Shown here piece by piece: positions 48,142-57,104 of a DNA stretch of 64,000 nt. The notes beneath the pieces are model-generated. The model was not told where the DNA came from. It saw only the letters and a list, made by a program, of their open reading frames with translations, and made no database searches. Position 1 is the first letter of the stretch. Each line of letters starts with the position of its first letter. A program made the translations under genes and the position numbers. Origin of the DNA: UBA5951 sp009936885 (GTDB taxonomy: Bacteria; Pseudomonadota; Alphaproteobacteria; Puniceispirillales; Puniceispirillaceae); the NCBI GenBank assembly GCA_937996625.1, contig CALKVA010000020.1, positions 62,001-126,000 on the forward strand, written 5' to 3'.

Positions 48142-48633
48142 TTAAACCTCTATCCACTCATCACTTACTCTCAACCGATGTCCTACCAGATTAGGCCGCA
48201 TTAATGTCTGTTCAACAAAACACCCTTTTTTTGCTGCCTCTATAAGTTCTATTCGCTGTTCAGTTGAGGCAGAGCCTTCCATATCAATATCGATCTCAAA
48301 GCTTACAGGCTCCGTTACATAGGGCTCGCGCCCCTTCTGGAAGCCTTGCCAATGCAGACGCGTTGCAAGCTTAATTTCTCCAACATCCACTTTTAATCTT
48401 TTCGAGAATGCCCTTAATTGTGTCATAAGACACGCTGAAAGCCCGCCGGCAAACAACATAAGCGGCGTTGGAGCAGAACCATCACCTCCATGAAATCCCA
48501 TTTCATCGGTAGCCAGATCGCATTCAAACGGGTCTGGCTCAAGCATGCGAACTTTCATATCCGTTCTCATTCTGCCAGGGTTTATCGCATCACATTCAAA
48601 AATTACGTCGAACCTTTTGGCCTCTTCACTCAT
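48142..48633 (-). CDS. OsmC-family protein
   Basis: This 163-residue OsmC/Ohr fold protein has one cysteine in FAGGLSACLMTQLRAFSKRL and a second in AAKKGCFVEQTLM, matching the redox pair of organic-hydroperoxide reductases. Its presence between BKACE and the molybdenum hydroxylase suggests it serves the same pathway, perhaps handling a peroxide or thiol intermediate; that is inference. It is 15 bases after the BKACE gene and 3 bases before the [2Fe-2S] gene. Confidence 0.88.
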   Translation of the reverse strand: MSEEAKRFDVIFECDAINPGRMRTDMKVRMLEPDPFECDLATDEMGFHGGDGSAPTPLMLFAGGLSACLMTQLRAFSKRLKVDVGEIKLATRLHWQGFQKGREPYVTEPVSFEIDIDMEGSASTEQRIELIEAAKKGCFVEQTLMRPNLVGHRLRVSDEWIEV

Positions 48634-48648
48634 AAGTTTTTCTTCTCG

Positions 48649-49581
48649 CTAAAAGTTAACTTTATCGCTGCCTTTTAATTGCAGGATCTCACGGGCTTCT
48701 TCTGGGCTGGCTATTTCCAGTCCAATACCCTCTATAATTTGTCGTGCATTTTTTACCTGTTCGGCATTAGATGTCGCAAGTTTGCCAGGCCCCGCCCAAA
48801 GCGAATCCTCTAAACCAACGCGAACATTAGCACCCATAGAAGCAGCCTGTGCAGCTATTCTCATTTGGGCAGAGCCAGCTCCAAGTACAGACCATTCATA
48901 CTGGTCGCCAAAAAGTCTATCTGCTGTTCTCTTCATATGCGCTACATCTTCAGCATGAGTTCCAATACCGCCCAAAATTCCAAAAACAGACTGGATGAAC
49001 AAAGGTGGCTTTACAAGACCTCTATCAAGGAAGTGCTTCAGATTATATAAATGCGCGATATCGTAACATTCAAATTCGAATCTGGTGTTATTTTCATAGC
49101 AGGTTGTCAGTATGTATTCGATATCCTTGAACGAATTTCTGAAAACGAGATCTCTAGTGCTTTCAAGAAATTCTGGCTCCCAATCATGTTTGAATTCAGT
49201 ATATCTGTTCAACATCATATAAAGACCAAAATTGATAGATCCCATATTCAAAGAGGCAACCTCTGGCTTAAACAGTTCTGCTGGCTTAACACGTTCTTCC
49301 ACGCGCATGTATGGACTGCCGCCAGTTGTTATATTAATAGCAGCGCTAGTTGCCTGTTTAACCTGAGGCAAGAAACGCCCAAAAGCTTCTGGTGTTTGGT
49401 CAGGCCTTCCTGTCTCGGGGTCACGTGCATGAAGATGCAGAACAGCAGCCCCTGCCTCTGCCGCATTTAGCGCATCATCAATTATCTCACTTGGAGTAAT
49501 TGGCAAATGAGGAGACATACTCGGGGTATGAATTGCTCCTGTAACTGCGCATGTAATTATTACTTTTTTGGGTTTTGCCAT
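48649..49581 (-). CDS. BKACE-family beta-keto acid cleavage enzyme
   Basis: This 310-residue member of the 3-keto-5-aminohexanoate cleavage (BKACE, DUF849) family joins a beta-keto acid with acetyl-CoA to make acetoacetate and a new CoA ester. It shows the zinc-site motif AAVLHLHARDPETG and GGSPYMRVEERV. The start is ATG at 49581 (MAKPKKVIITCAVTG), with GGAGG six bases upstream. The real substrate cannot be told. It leads the minus-strand BKACE-OsmC-Mo hydroxylase-oxygenase run and is divergent from the TRAP genes. Confidence 0.9.
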   Translation of the reverse strand: MAKPKKVIITCAVTGAIHTPSMSPHLPITPSEIIDDALNAAEAGAAVLHLHARDPETGRPDQTPEAFGRFLPQVKQATSAAINITTGGSPYMRVEERVKPAELFKPEVASLNMGSINFGLYMMLNRYTEFKHDWEPEFLESTRDLVFRNSFKDIEYILTTCYENNTRFEFECYDIAHLYNLKHFLDRGLVKPPLFIQSVFGILGGIGTHAEDVAHMKRTADRLFGDQYEWSVLGAGSAQMRIAAQAASMGANVRVGLEDSLWAGPGKLATSNAEQVKNARQIIEGIGLEIASPEEAREILQLKGSDKVNF

Positions 49582-49770
49582 AAATTCCTCCGAGGCAAAA
49601 TCTTTTACAGACTGAAAAAGATCCATCCTATCGATATTTTGATTGATCCAACTCTAATGTTAATGTTGACTCTTGAAAAGAATAATTTTCTATTAAAGAG
49701 TGATAAGTTAATTTGTCGACTATTTATAACGCAGTATCAAAGCTGCTCATTATAAGAGGATAAAAAAAAT

Positions 49771-50265
49771 ATGGAAGGCATGATACGTCGTTCAACAGAA
49801 GTTCTGCAAGCGATAGCTGCTATTTGGCTGATTTTTGTTGCCCTAACAATCTTTGCTGAAGTTACTTTTCGTAATTTAGGACTGTTTTTGGGCGCAGACC
49901 AAATTGTTCAGAATTCTGTCCCAGCGATCGTTTTCCTTCAGGTGCCTTTTGCAATTGCAGCTGGAACCATGCTAAGAACCACTCTGATATTCGGTCTGGT
50001 TAAAAAAAGAGTGAGGCTAAGCATAAATTTTGTTTCTTATTTGATCGGCATTGCGCTTTTTATTGGTATAGCAGTTGGCGGTTGGACGGATATGGTGCGA
50101 GGCTGGGAAATCAGAGAATATCAAGGCATCGGAGCAATCGAATTTCCAGTATATATCATCAGAACTGTAATTGTTTTTTGTTCTATAATCGTAGTTTTAA
50201 TTTATTTGAATTTAGCATTTAGAGCTGTTACTGGGACTGACTCAACACCAATGGCACAAGACTAA
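49771..50265 (+). CDS. dctQ: TRAP transporter small permease
   Basis: This 164-residue protein has four membrane helices, at about 15-35, 48-66, 87-107 and 130-150, the usual DctQ layout. It forms the membrane part of a tripartite ATP-independent periplasmic transporter with the next two genes. A ribosome site (AGAGGA) precedes the ATG. The gene is divergent from BKACE across 189 bases and starts a three-gene transporter operon. Confidence 0.88.
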   Translation: MEGMIRRSTEVLQAIAAIWLIFVALTIFAEVTFRNLGLFLGADQIVQNSVPAIVFLQVPFAIAAGTMLRTTLIFGLVKKRVRLSINFVSYLIGIALFIGIAVGGWTDMVRGWEIREYQGIGAIEFPVYIIRTVIVFCSIIVVLIYLNLAFRAVTGTDSTPMAQD

Positions 50266-50328
50266 TTTTAAAAATATTAGAAAAATATGTTCTTAAATAG
50301 CTGACCAACTTTTTTAAAGGAACAAACG

Positions 50329-51639
50329 ATGGATTTAGATACCCTCATGCTTCTAACCCTTTTAGGGATGCTTGGAGCCATAGTGCTGGGTGTTCATATT
50401 GCACTAGCACTTGGTGCTACAGCAATGATAGGAACTTACTTCATATTTGGAGATACCTATCTGGCAGCAAGCCAAGTGGGTGGTGCGGCATATGAGCTTA
50501 TAAGGGATCATGTGTTTATGACCATACCTTTGTTTGTGCTAATGGGTGATTTCTTATCCAAAAGCGGCGCGGCTGCAGACCTTTACACTCTTATCAACAA
50601 AGGCTTGAAAGGTGTTCCTGGAAGACTTGGAGTTGCAACTGTCACAGGAAATGCAGCTTTTGCTGCTGTAACTGGAACTTCTATTGCATCTGCTGCTGCA
50701 TTTACACGAATTGCTTGGCCAGAAATGAAGGCCGCAGGATACAAGCATTCGTTCGCATTAGGCTCAATTGCTGGAAGCGCCTGTCTTGGCATGCTTATAC
50801 CGCCAAGTGTATTGTTAATTGTTTGGGGCATTATAACTGAAGATTCAATCGGCAAGCTATTCGTAGCTGGAGTGTTGCCTGGAATTGTTCTTGCTGCATT
50901 CTTTGCTGCCTATAATATGATTACCGCTAAGTTGAACCCCTCAATCGCGCCAGAACCTGATACATTGGGGGATGTAACCCCCCTCACAAAAGGGCAAGTT
51001 TACTCTGGGGCCGCTATAATTGGATTAATCATGCTTGTTCTTGGCGGAATTTGGGGTGGTTTTTTTACAGCAACAGAGGCAGCCGGTGTTGGCGCGCTTG
51101 CGGGCATGTTTATTGCGATCGCCAAAGGGCTTAGATTCAAAGAGCTTGTAGAATGTATTATCGATGCTGGAAAAACATCTGCACCAATAATGATATTGCT
51201 TATCACTGCTGGCATGTATTCCCGATTTTTATCTCTTGCAGATATCGACTCATTAATAATTGGCGCAATGAGTTCTGCAGGGTTAGATGGTGCGATGGGA
51301 CTTATCGTGATGGTGATTATATGGCTTTTATTGGGAATGCTTTTAGACTCCATTTCAATTATTTTGCTTACCGTTCCTTTGTTTATGACACTTAGTAGCG
51401 GAATGGACCCATACGCATTCGCTATTTTCGGTATTCTAGCCATTGAAGCTGGCTTACTAACACCGCCATTTGGATTAATCGTTTACACGGTAAAAGGCGT
51501 TTTATCTGGTACAGGTCACGATGTACCTCTTAATCAAATTTTTTCAGGGTCAATCCCATACTGGATCATGATGTTAATCGTAATGATTTTAGTAGTCATT
51601 TTCCCTGGATTAGCAAGCTGGTTGACAACGTTTGTTTAA
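50329..51639 (+). CDS. dctM: TRAP transporter large permease
   Basis: This 436-residue DctM protein has about 12 hydrophobic segments and signature stretches LGMLGAIVLGVHIALALG, GRLGVATVTGNAAFAAVTGT and GSACLGMLIPPSVLLIVWGI. It carries the sodium-coupled translocation pathway of the TRAP system. It lies between the small permease and the binding protein on the same strand, 63 and 66 bases apart. Confidence 0.95.
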   Translation: MDLDTLMLLTLLGMLGAIVLGVHIALALGATAMIGTYFIFGDTYLAASQVGGAAYELIRDHVFMTIPLFVLMGDFLSKSGAAADLYTLINKGLKGVPGRLGVATVTGNAAFAAVTGTSIASAAAFTRIAWPEMKAAGYKHSFALGSIAGSACLGMLIPPSVLLIVWGIITEDSIGKLFVAGVLPGIVLAAFFAAYNMITAKLNPSIAPEPDTLGDVTPLTKGQVYSGAAIIGLIMLVLGGIWGGFFTATEAAGVGALAGMFIAIAKGLRFKELVECIIDAGKTSAPIMILLITAGMYSRFLSLADIDSLIIGAMSSAGLDGAMGLIVMVIIWLLLGMLLDSISIILLTVPLFMTLSSGMDPYAFAIFGILAIEAGLLTPPFGLIVYTVKGVLSGTGHDVPLNQIFSGSIPYWIMMLIVMILVVIFPGLASWLTTFV

Positions 51640-51705
51640 GATTGTTTCGAAACAAATAGAGAAGACCAGTACTTTATGACTTTAAACACACCTTGGGAGG
51701 AAAAT

Positions 51706-52812
51706 ATGAATAAAAGTCTAATAAGTTTGATAAGTGCAGCCGCATTAGCGTCTACTGCATTTGTCTCATCTGCTGTTGCAGATAGCTTCACACTTAGAAT
51801 AGGGTCAGGACATCCATCTGCCCCTACACCTTATGTAAGAAATTTGGAAAATGTATTTGTTCCGAATGTTGTAGCAAGAGTTGCTGCGGAGACAGACCAC
51901 AAAATCAAGTTTATCGAAGCCTATGGCGGAAAAATTGCAAAAGTGCACGAGACACTTGAAGCTGTGGAAAAAGGTTTACTTGATATTGGCGCTTATTGTG
52001 TCTGTTTCGAAACGGCCAAATTATTACCGTTGAACTTTGATTACTTTGTTCCGTTTACACATGAAGATCCCCGTGTTGTAAATAAAGTAAAAGCTGAATT
52101 AATTGAAAAATATCCTGAATTAACAGCAGTTCTTACTGAAAAATATAATCAAGTTTATTTACCAGGGCTATCTGGGTTCGATGATTATGGGATTGGCACC
52201 GTTGAGCCTTGGAAAAAAGCAGACGAGCTAAAAGGCCGTAAAATTGTTGCTGCTGGCCCTAACCTTCCTTGGGTTTCATTATTCGGCGCAATACCAGTAA
52301 CCTCAACATTGCCGACTATGTATAATGACATGGCTACTGGCGTTGCTGAAGGAACTGTTATTTTCCCAACTGCTCACGGTGGTGGATACAAGTTCTATGA
52401 AGTTGCTCCATACTGGACAGTTACTGGCTTTGGTGCAATGAACCAGAATATTCTAACCATCAATGCGAATACAGCTGCTAAGCTTCCAGCTGACGTAATG
52501 GCTATTATTGAAGAAGAGTCACTTGTTTATTCTGCTGCTGTTAACGAAGATGCATGGGTAAACTATGAGAAGGGTCTTGATAAACTCGTTAAAGTTGGCG
52601 AAGAAAAAGGCTTAAGCGATACAGTTTACTATCTTCCAATGGACCAGCAGGTTATTTGGGCAGAAACAATCAAAGATTGGCCTAATACACGTGCGAACGA
52701 CATCATGAACGAATATGGTGTGGACGCAATTAAAATCATGGACGAATATATGGATATGATGGAAGCTGAAGGTCATAAGTGGCCTGTAAGATTCCAGTTC
52801 TCTAAGCTATAG
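51706..52812 (+). CDS. dctP: TRAP transporter substrate-binding protein (DctP family)
   Basis: This 368-residue periplasmic protein has a signal peptide ending near SSAVADS. DctP-family segments follow, including FIEAYGGKIAKVHETLEAVE, LGAIPVTSTLP and YNDMATGVAEGTV. The start is ATG at 51706, with GGGAGG six bases before it, not the ATG at 51676. It delivers the substrate to the permeases encoded just upstream. The ligand is unknown, but proximity to the BKACE and molybdenum hydroxylase genes suggests a keto or aromatic acid. A strong terminator follows. Confidence 0.94.
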   Translation: MNKSLISLISAAALASTAFVSSAVADSFTLRIGSGHPSAPTPYVRNLENVFVPNVVARVAAETDHKIKFIEAYGGKIAKVHETLEAVEKGLLDIGAYCVCFETAKLLPLNFDYFVPFTHEDPRVVNKVKAELIEKYPELTAVLTEKYNQVYLPGLSGFDDYGIGTVEPWKKADELKGRKIVAAGPNLPWVSLFGAIPVTSTLPTMYNDMATGVAEGTVIFPTAHGGGYKFYEVAPYWTVTGFGAMNQNILTINANTAAKLPADVMAIIEEESLVYSAAVNEDAWVNYEKGLDKLVKVGEEKGLSDTVYYLPMDQQVIWAETIKDWPNTRANDIMNEYGVDAIKIMDEYMDMMEAEGHKWPVRFQFSKL

Positions 52813-52835
52813 AACATTTATACTTGTGACATAAA

Positions 52836-52868
52836 ACGGGCGGTATTTTCATACCGCCCGTGTTTTAT
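52836..52868 (+). terminator. Intrinsic terminator of the TRAP operon
   Basis: A perfect 11-bp stem, ACGGGCGGTAT/ATACCGCCCGT, with a 4-base loop (TTTC) is followed by GTTTTAT. It begins 24 bases after the dctP stop. Confidence 0.85.
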
Positions 52869-52930
52869 GTTATACTAAAACAATAATTAGAAATGTTAGC
52901 TTTTAATAAAAGTATAAATCAGGATATTTC

Positions 52931-53176
52931 ATGCCACGCGCGCTTTTTTCATTGTGTCTTATTACATTATTATCTGCGATTTTAGTGACTATGTTTATTA
53001 GTGCGATAGTGACTTACCTATCATTAGAGCATAAATCTTTATTTTTCTCCGTCTGGCCGGCGAACTGGCTTGTAGCGTCTATTGTTGGTTTTTTTGCCAT
53101 TATGGCAATGCGGCCCATCGCCGTTTTCTTTGGGCAAAAACTAACGAACATTATTTATGGTAAACAAGAACGTTAA
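52931..53176 (+). CDS. DUF2798 small membrane protein
   Basis: This 81-residue protein has two membrane helices (about 5-28 and 43-64) in the DUF2798 pattern, including FFSVWPANWLVASIVGFFAI. Its function is unknown. It stands after the TRAP terminator and is convergent with the cyclase-family gene, with only 6 bases between the stops. Confidence 0.85.
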   Translation: MPRALFSLCLITLLSAILVTMFISAIVTYLSLEHKSLFFSVWPANWLVASIVGFFAIMAMRPIAVFFGQKLTNIIYGKQER

Positions 53177-53182
53177 AGAGCT

Positions 53183-53959
53183 TTAATCTTCTAAAATTCC
53201 GACAACTCTGGTAAATCCAGCAGATGCATTTTTTATCTTAAACGGAAATGCTGAAATCATAAAACCATAGCTTGGAAGCTCACTAAGGTTTGCCATTTTT
53301 TCAATATGTGAATATCCTTGATGCATCCCTGCTCGATGACCTTCCCAAATCAAACCCGCATCTTTTGTTTCAGCATACGTTTTTGCTGTATGTACAAAAG
53401 GGGCATCCCAGCTCCAACCATCTGTTCCAGTTAACCGCACCCCCAAATCCAGAAGAAAGAGTGTTGCCTCTCTTCCTATACCGCATCCTTTAGATACAAA
53501 ATCATCAGCGCCATAATGACCGTCAGCAGCCGTATTCACAAGTACAATATCAAGTGGCTTCAGCGCATAGTCGATACGGTTTAGCTCTGCTTTAATATCG
53601 GCCACTTGAACAACATATCCATCCTCAAAATGTCTGAAATCGAGCTTCACCCCGGGATTAAAACACCATTCCAGAGGCACTTCATCTATTGTGATGGCTC
53701 GCTGACCACCACTCATTGTGGAATGATAATGGTAGGGGGCATCCATATGCGTGCCATTATGTGTACTTACAACCATGGTTTCCATTGCCCATCCCTCTTC
53801 GCCTGGCAATTCGCTTTCGCTTAGACCTGGAAAAAAGCTCACCATTTGCGATGCTGTATCTTTATGGCAGTGATAATCAATTTTCGGCAACATAAAGGCC
53901 GGATCAGAAGCAATGCCAGCTTCCAATGCAACAGATAAATCAATAAAACGGCGCGCCAT
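53183..53959 (-). CDS. Cyclase-family (kynurenine-formamidase-like) hydrolase
   Basis: This 258-residue protein of the PF04199 family has the metal site NGTHMDAPYHYH (an Asn replaces the first His of the usual H/T-G-T-H-x-D motif), MAIGTDGWSWDAP-like LTGTDGWSWDAPF and HRAGMHQGYSHIEKM. Members hydrolyse formamides, lactones or isatin-like amides. It leads a three-gene minus-strand run of unrelated detoxification enzymes only in the sense of order: the GST and quinone reductase lie upstream with 44- and 13-base gaps. The substrate is unknown. Confidence 0.85.
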   Translation of the reverse strand: MARRFIDLSVALEAGIASDPAFMLPKIDYHCHKDTASQMVSFFPGLSESELPGEEGWAMETMVVSTHNGTHMDAPYHYHSTMSGGQRAITIDEVPLEWCFNPGVKLDFRHFEDGYVVQVADIKAELNRIDYALKPLDIVLVNTAADGHYGADDFVSKGCGIGREATLFLLDLGVRLTGTDGWSWDAPFVHTAKTYAETKDAGLIWEGHRAGMHQGYSHIEKMANLSELPSYGFMISAFPFKIKNASAGFTRVVGILED

Positions 53960-54003
53960 TAATACCTCCTTTTAGATCCCATTAGAACAAAATATGACTA
54001 TAT

Positions 54004-54660
54004 TTATTGCGATGATGTATCATCTGGGTCAGGAAGTGGCTGCTCATTCTCAGGTACATTCCATGCACGGCTTACAGCTGGTCGTACCAAAATTTCTTTA
54101 TACCATCGCTTTACATTTTCAAATTCATTCAAGTCAATTTCTTGCCAATTAAATCGGGCAACCCAAGGCCAGATTGCCATATCTGCAATAGAATATTCAG
54201 AACTCGCAATAAATTGGCTCTCGCCAAGACGCTTATTCATAACACCATAAAGTCGTTTGGCTTCATTATGATATCTGGTTTCTGAATATTCAGAGGTGCC
54301 CTTATTATATTTAGTGAAATGATGAACTTGACCAAACATAGGTCCAACACCACCCATTTGCCACATTAACCATTCCATGGTGCGCCAATAAACATCCCTA
54401 TCATCCGTGTTCAAGAACTGCCCCGACTTTTCAGCTAGATACAAAAGTATAGCTCCTGACTCAAAAAGGGCGTAATCATTATTATCTCTGTCGATAATCG
54501 CAGGAATACGATTATTTGGAGAGATTGCCAGAAAATGTGGCTGAAACTGCTCTTTATTATTTATATTTATTGGAAATGTTGTGTAGTCGAGCCCTGTTTC
54601 CTCAAGCATTAAAGAGACTTTTCGGCCGTTTGGTGTAAACCATGTATAAAAATCAATCAT
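54004..54660 (-). CDS. Glutathione S-transferase (Ure2/YfcG-like)
   Basis: This 218-residue GST has a thioredoxin-fold N-terminal half (IDFYTWFTPNGRKVSLML, NNRIPAIIDRDN, FESGAILLYLAEKSG). The helical C-terminal half includes QMGGVGPMFGQVHHF and YSIADMAIWPWVARF. YfcG-type enzymes have disulphide-bond reductase activity. It lies 44 bases upstream of the cyclase-family gene and 13 bases downstream of the quinone reductase in one apparent operon. Confidence 0.92.
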   Translation of the reverse strand: MIDFYTWFTPNGRKVSLMLEETGLDYTTFPININNKEQFQPHFLAISPNNRIPAIIDRDNNDYALFESGAILLYLAEKSGQFLNTDDRDVYWRTMEWLMWQMGGVGPMFGQVHHFTKYNKGTSEYSETRYHNEAKRLYGVMNKRLGESQFIASSEYSIADMAIWPWVARFNWQEIDLNEFENVKRWYKEILVRPAVSRAWNVPENEQPLPDPDDTSSQ

Positions 54661-54673
54661 CTTATTCTCTTTT

Positions 54674-55663
54674 TTAGTTGAACTTAAATATAACCGACCC
54701 AGTAGTTTGCCGGTTTTCTAGCATATCATGAGCCTTTGGAATTTCATCAAAAGACATTTCACCGTGAACCCCTGTGACTAATCTTCCATCCGCAATTCTG
54801 CTAAATAATGCATCAGACGCTTTGGTGAACTGCTCTTGAGTTGGAATATAATTAAATAGCGCTGGCCGAGTAACATATAGCGAGCCTTTAGGAGCTAACA
54901 TACCGATATTGAAGTCAGTAATAGGCCCTGATGCCTGTCCAAATACAACCCACAACCCACGTGGTTTAATGCAGTCCATTGTGCTAGGGAATACTGTTTT
55001 TGCTACACTATCATAGGCGACATCCACTTTTTGGTTATCGGTGATACGCATCACCTCTGCAACAAAATCCTGATTATTATAATCAATCACATGGTGATAT
55101 TTAGCAGCACTTGCAACCTTGCATTTTTCAAGACCTCCCGCTGTGCCAATTAAGGTTGCCCCAATTTCAGCGCCCCATTGTCCCAAAAGCTGGCCAACTC
55201 CTCCAGCCGCTGCATGCACAAGAGCAGTCTGACCTGCTTTGAGTACAAACGTATCATGAAGAAGATAATATGCCGTGACACCTTTGAGCAGGCTAGCAGC
55301 AGCAGTGTCAAAAGATACAGAATCTGGAATTTTTGCAACATGTTTGGAGGGCACGCACACATATTCTGCATAAGCGCCTACAGGCATAACATAAGAAACG
55401 CGGTCTCCAACCTGCAGATGCGTTACTCCAAAACCAATTTCAGTCACCGTACCTGCGGCCTCAGAGCCTGGTATTTTTACAGGCTCCTGATTCGGCCATG
55501 GATATAATGCAGTGCGAAAATAAACATCTAGATAATTAAGACCAATGGCTTCGTTCTTTACAATTACTTGTGCATCAGACGCGTTTGGTATCTCAGCTTG
55601 TGATAACTCAAGTTGGTCAGAACCCCCAAAATCTTTTAATTTCCATATTTTTTGCATCGTCAT
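54674..55663 (-). CDS. NADPH:quinone oxidoreductase (MDR family)
   Basis: This 329-residue zinc-independent alcohol-dehydrogenase-like protein has the N-terminal GroES-like domain with IGLNYLDVYFRTALYP and PGSEAAGTVTEIG. The cofactor fold follows: TALVHAAAGGVGQLLGQWG. Such enzymes reduce quinones or related electrophiles with NADPH. It is first in the run with the GST and cyclase genes. The start is at 55663 or two codons later at 55657. Confidence 0.92.
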   Translation of the reverse strand: MTMQKIWKLKDFGGSDQLELSQAEIPNASDAQVIVKNEAIGLNYLDVYFRTALYPWPNQEPVKIPGSEAAGTVTEIGFGVTHLQVGDRVSYVMPVGAYAEYVCVPSKHVAKIPDSVSFDTAAASLLKGVTAYYLLHDTFVLKAGQTALVHAAAGGVGQLLGQWGAEIGATLIGTAGGLEKCKVASAAKYHHVIDYNNQDFVAEVMRITDNQKVDVAYDSVAKTVFPSTMDCIKPRGLWVVFGQASGPITDFNIGMLAPKGSLYVTRPALFNYIPTQEQFTKASDALFSRIADGRLVTGVHGEMSFDEIPKAHDMLENRQTTGSVIFKFN

Positions 55664-55802
55664 TATCGTATTATCTCCTCGTGGGTAAAATGAATTATTA
55701 TTTCCAGCTATCGCATGTTAGTTTGCCGCTTAGAAGAAATCTAGTCTGAAACCGCGCCTTTTTGTTGATTGGCATTAAGCGCAAAGCCTACAACCTCTCA
55801 CA

Positions 55803-55833
55803 CAATAAAAAAGAGGGTTTTTCTCACCCCCCT
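55803..55833 (-). terminator. Hairpin terminator on the minus strand
   Basis: On the minus strand an 8-bp stem, AGGGGGGT/ACCCTCTT (including G-T pairs), with a 7-base loop is followed by TTTTATT. It lies 114 bases past the DMT transporter stop and would end that transcript. The surrounding 283 bases (55664-55946) hold no intact gene; a 41-codon frame without a start, ending at 55838, directly precedes the hairpin. Confidence 0.6.
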
Positions 55834-55946
55834 ACTCTCAATAATATTTTTTTAAAAACCTGTCAAAACCGTCCCTCACAGTATCTTGCTCAACTTCTGA
55901 TCTAGCAATATCAGTGATTATTATTAATAATCTGTTTCGCCAATAG

Positions 55947-56858
55947 CTAACCTTGCCTTCCTTTTAATGATATATTAGAGAGCACAACTGCGCTAACGAC
56001 CATTAAAAAACCAGCAATAAATTGAAGTGTTATTTCCTCACCAATTAATAGTGCTCCTAGTAACATGGCGGTCAGCGGATTAAATCCGAGTGAAATTGCA
56101 GCCTGTGTCGGTGATATTATCATCAAAGCACGTCCCCACGCATACATCATTAAGGCGCCGCCCGGAACTACGAGCATAAAAATTGCAAACCAGCCAGAAC
56201 CATCCAAAGATAAAGAGCCGTCCAAGGGGGCTCCTATGAATAAGGACAAGACAAATGTGGATGAGACGCCTGAAATAGCTGAGAAAACCATCACAGGTAG
56301 GTTTCCATATTTCGCCATATATTTGCCTGAAAAAACGGTAAAAACTGCAGCGCCTAACACACCCGTCATCACTAATGAATCTCCTTTTAACAAACTTAAA
56401 TTATCAGGTGAGACCTTAGTTCCAATAGCAGTAACCACTCCGAAAATCGCCAAAATTACCGCTAATATCTTTGCCAAGTTAGGTCGCTCTATTTTAAATA
56501 ATGTAGCGATGATGATAGTAGCAAGAGGCATCGTTGCATATAATAAACCGCCTCTGGCGGCGGTTGTATAGCTAAGTCCAAATGCCATAAAGAATGGAAA
56601 TATAGCGAACATACCAAGACCTATTATTAAAATACCTATTACATCTCGCTTTGGCATCGAGATGCTCAATACTGTTTTTGCGGAAAAGGCAAATAAAATA
56701 AACCCTATTAGGCCGTAGCGAAGGAAACTAAGAGTTGCGGGATCTGTCTGTGGAATAACGATGCGGGTAAATACGAAAGTTGTACCCCCAAGACAGGCTG
56801 ATAAACTCGCAAAAAAAATGCCCGTAAGCATTACGCGCATATGAGGGTTGGAAAACAA
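55947..56858 (-). CDS. DMT-family (EamA) transporter
   Basis: This 303-residue membrane protein has about ten helices arranged as two EamA repeats, with segments such as FASLSACLGGTTFVFTRIVI, GLSYTTAARGGLLYATMPLA and IISPTQAAISLGFNPLTAML. It exports or imports an unknown metabolite. It stands alone on the minus strand, divergent from zwf across 246 bases. Confidence 0.9.
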   Translation of the reverse strand: MFSNPHMRVMLTGIFFASLSACLGGTTFVFTRIVIPQTDPATLSFLRYGLIGFILFAFSAKTVLSISMPKRDVIGILIIGLGMFAIFPFFMAFGLSYTTAARGGLLYATMPLATIIIATLFKIERPNLAKILAVILAIFGVVTAIGTKVSPDNLSLLKGDSLVMTGVLGAAVFTVFSGKYMAKYGNLPVMVFSAISGVSSTFVLSLFIGAPLDGSLSLDGSGWFAIFMLVVPGGALMMYAWGRALMIISPTQAAISLGFNPLTAMLLGALLIGEEITLQFIAGFLMVVSAVVLSNISLKGRQG

Positions 56859-56990
56859 AAAAACATCTTTCTATCAAGGGTGAATTTATGGTTTTTGCGT
56901 TATACCATGCTTACGCTTATTAGCAGTATCTTTTTATAGGGCGCGCGCAAATTCAAAACACTCTAACTAGGTTATAATTACAGAAAAGTT

Positions 56991-57010
56991 TTAACCTGCT
57001 TTATGGTTAA
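56991..57010. promoter_or_regulatory. Possible operator upstream of zwf
   Basis: TTAACC (56991-56996) and GGTTAA (57005-57010) form an inverted repeat with an 8-base spacer, about 100 bases before zwf and 12 bases after a TATAAT-like box (56973-56978). The arrangement would suit a repressor of the Entner-Doudoroff operon. It is a weak call from position and symmetry only. Confidence 0.3.
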
Positions 57011-57104
57011 CTCGGGTAGATAATTTCTTATAAATTGCTCTTTTGTTGGGACTAGCAATCGGTTGTTTTTTAGCCTATAACTTGCGCAAAAATTTTGAAG
57101 GCCA

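Noticed and set aside
51000..51443. Minus-strand 147-codon frame
   Set aside because: It is antisense to the TRAP large permease and rich in Ile/Ser/Pro, as expected from reversed membrane-helix codons.
56065..56571. Plus-strand 168-codon frame
   Set aside because: It is antisense to the DMT transporter and has no start signal or family motif.
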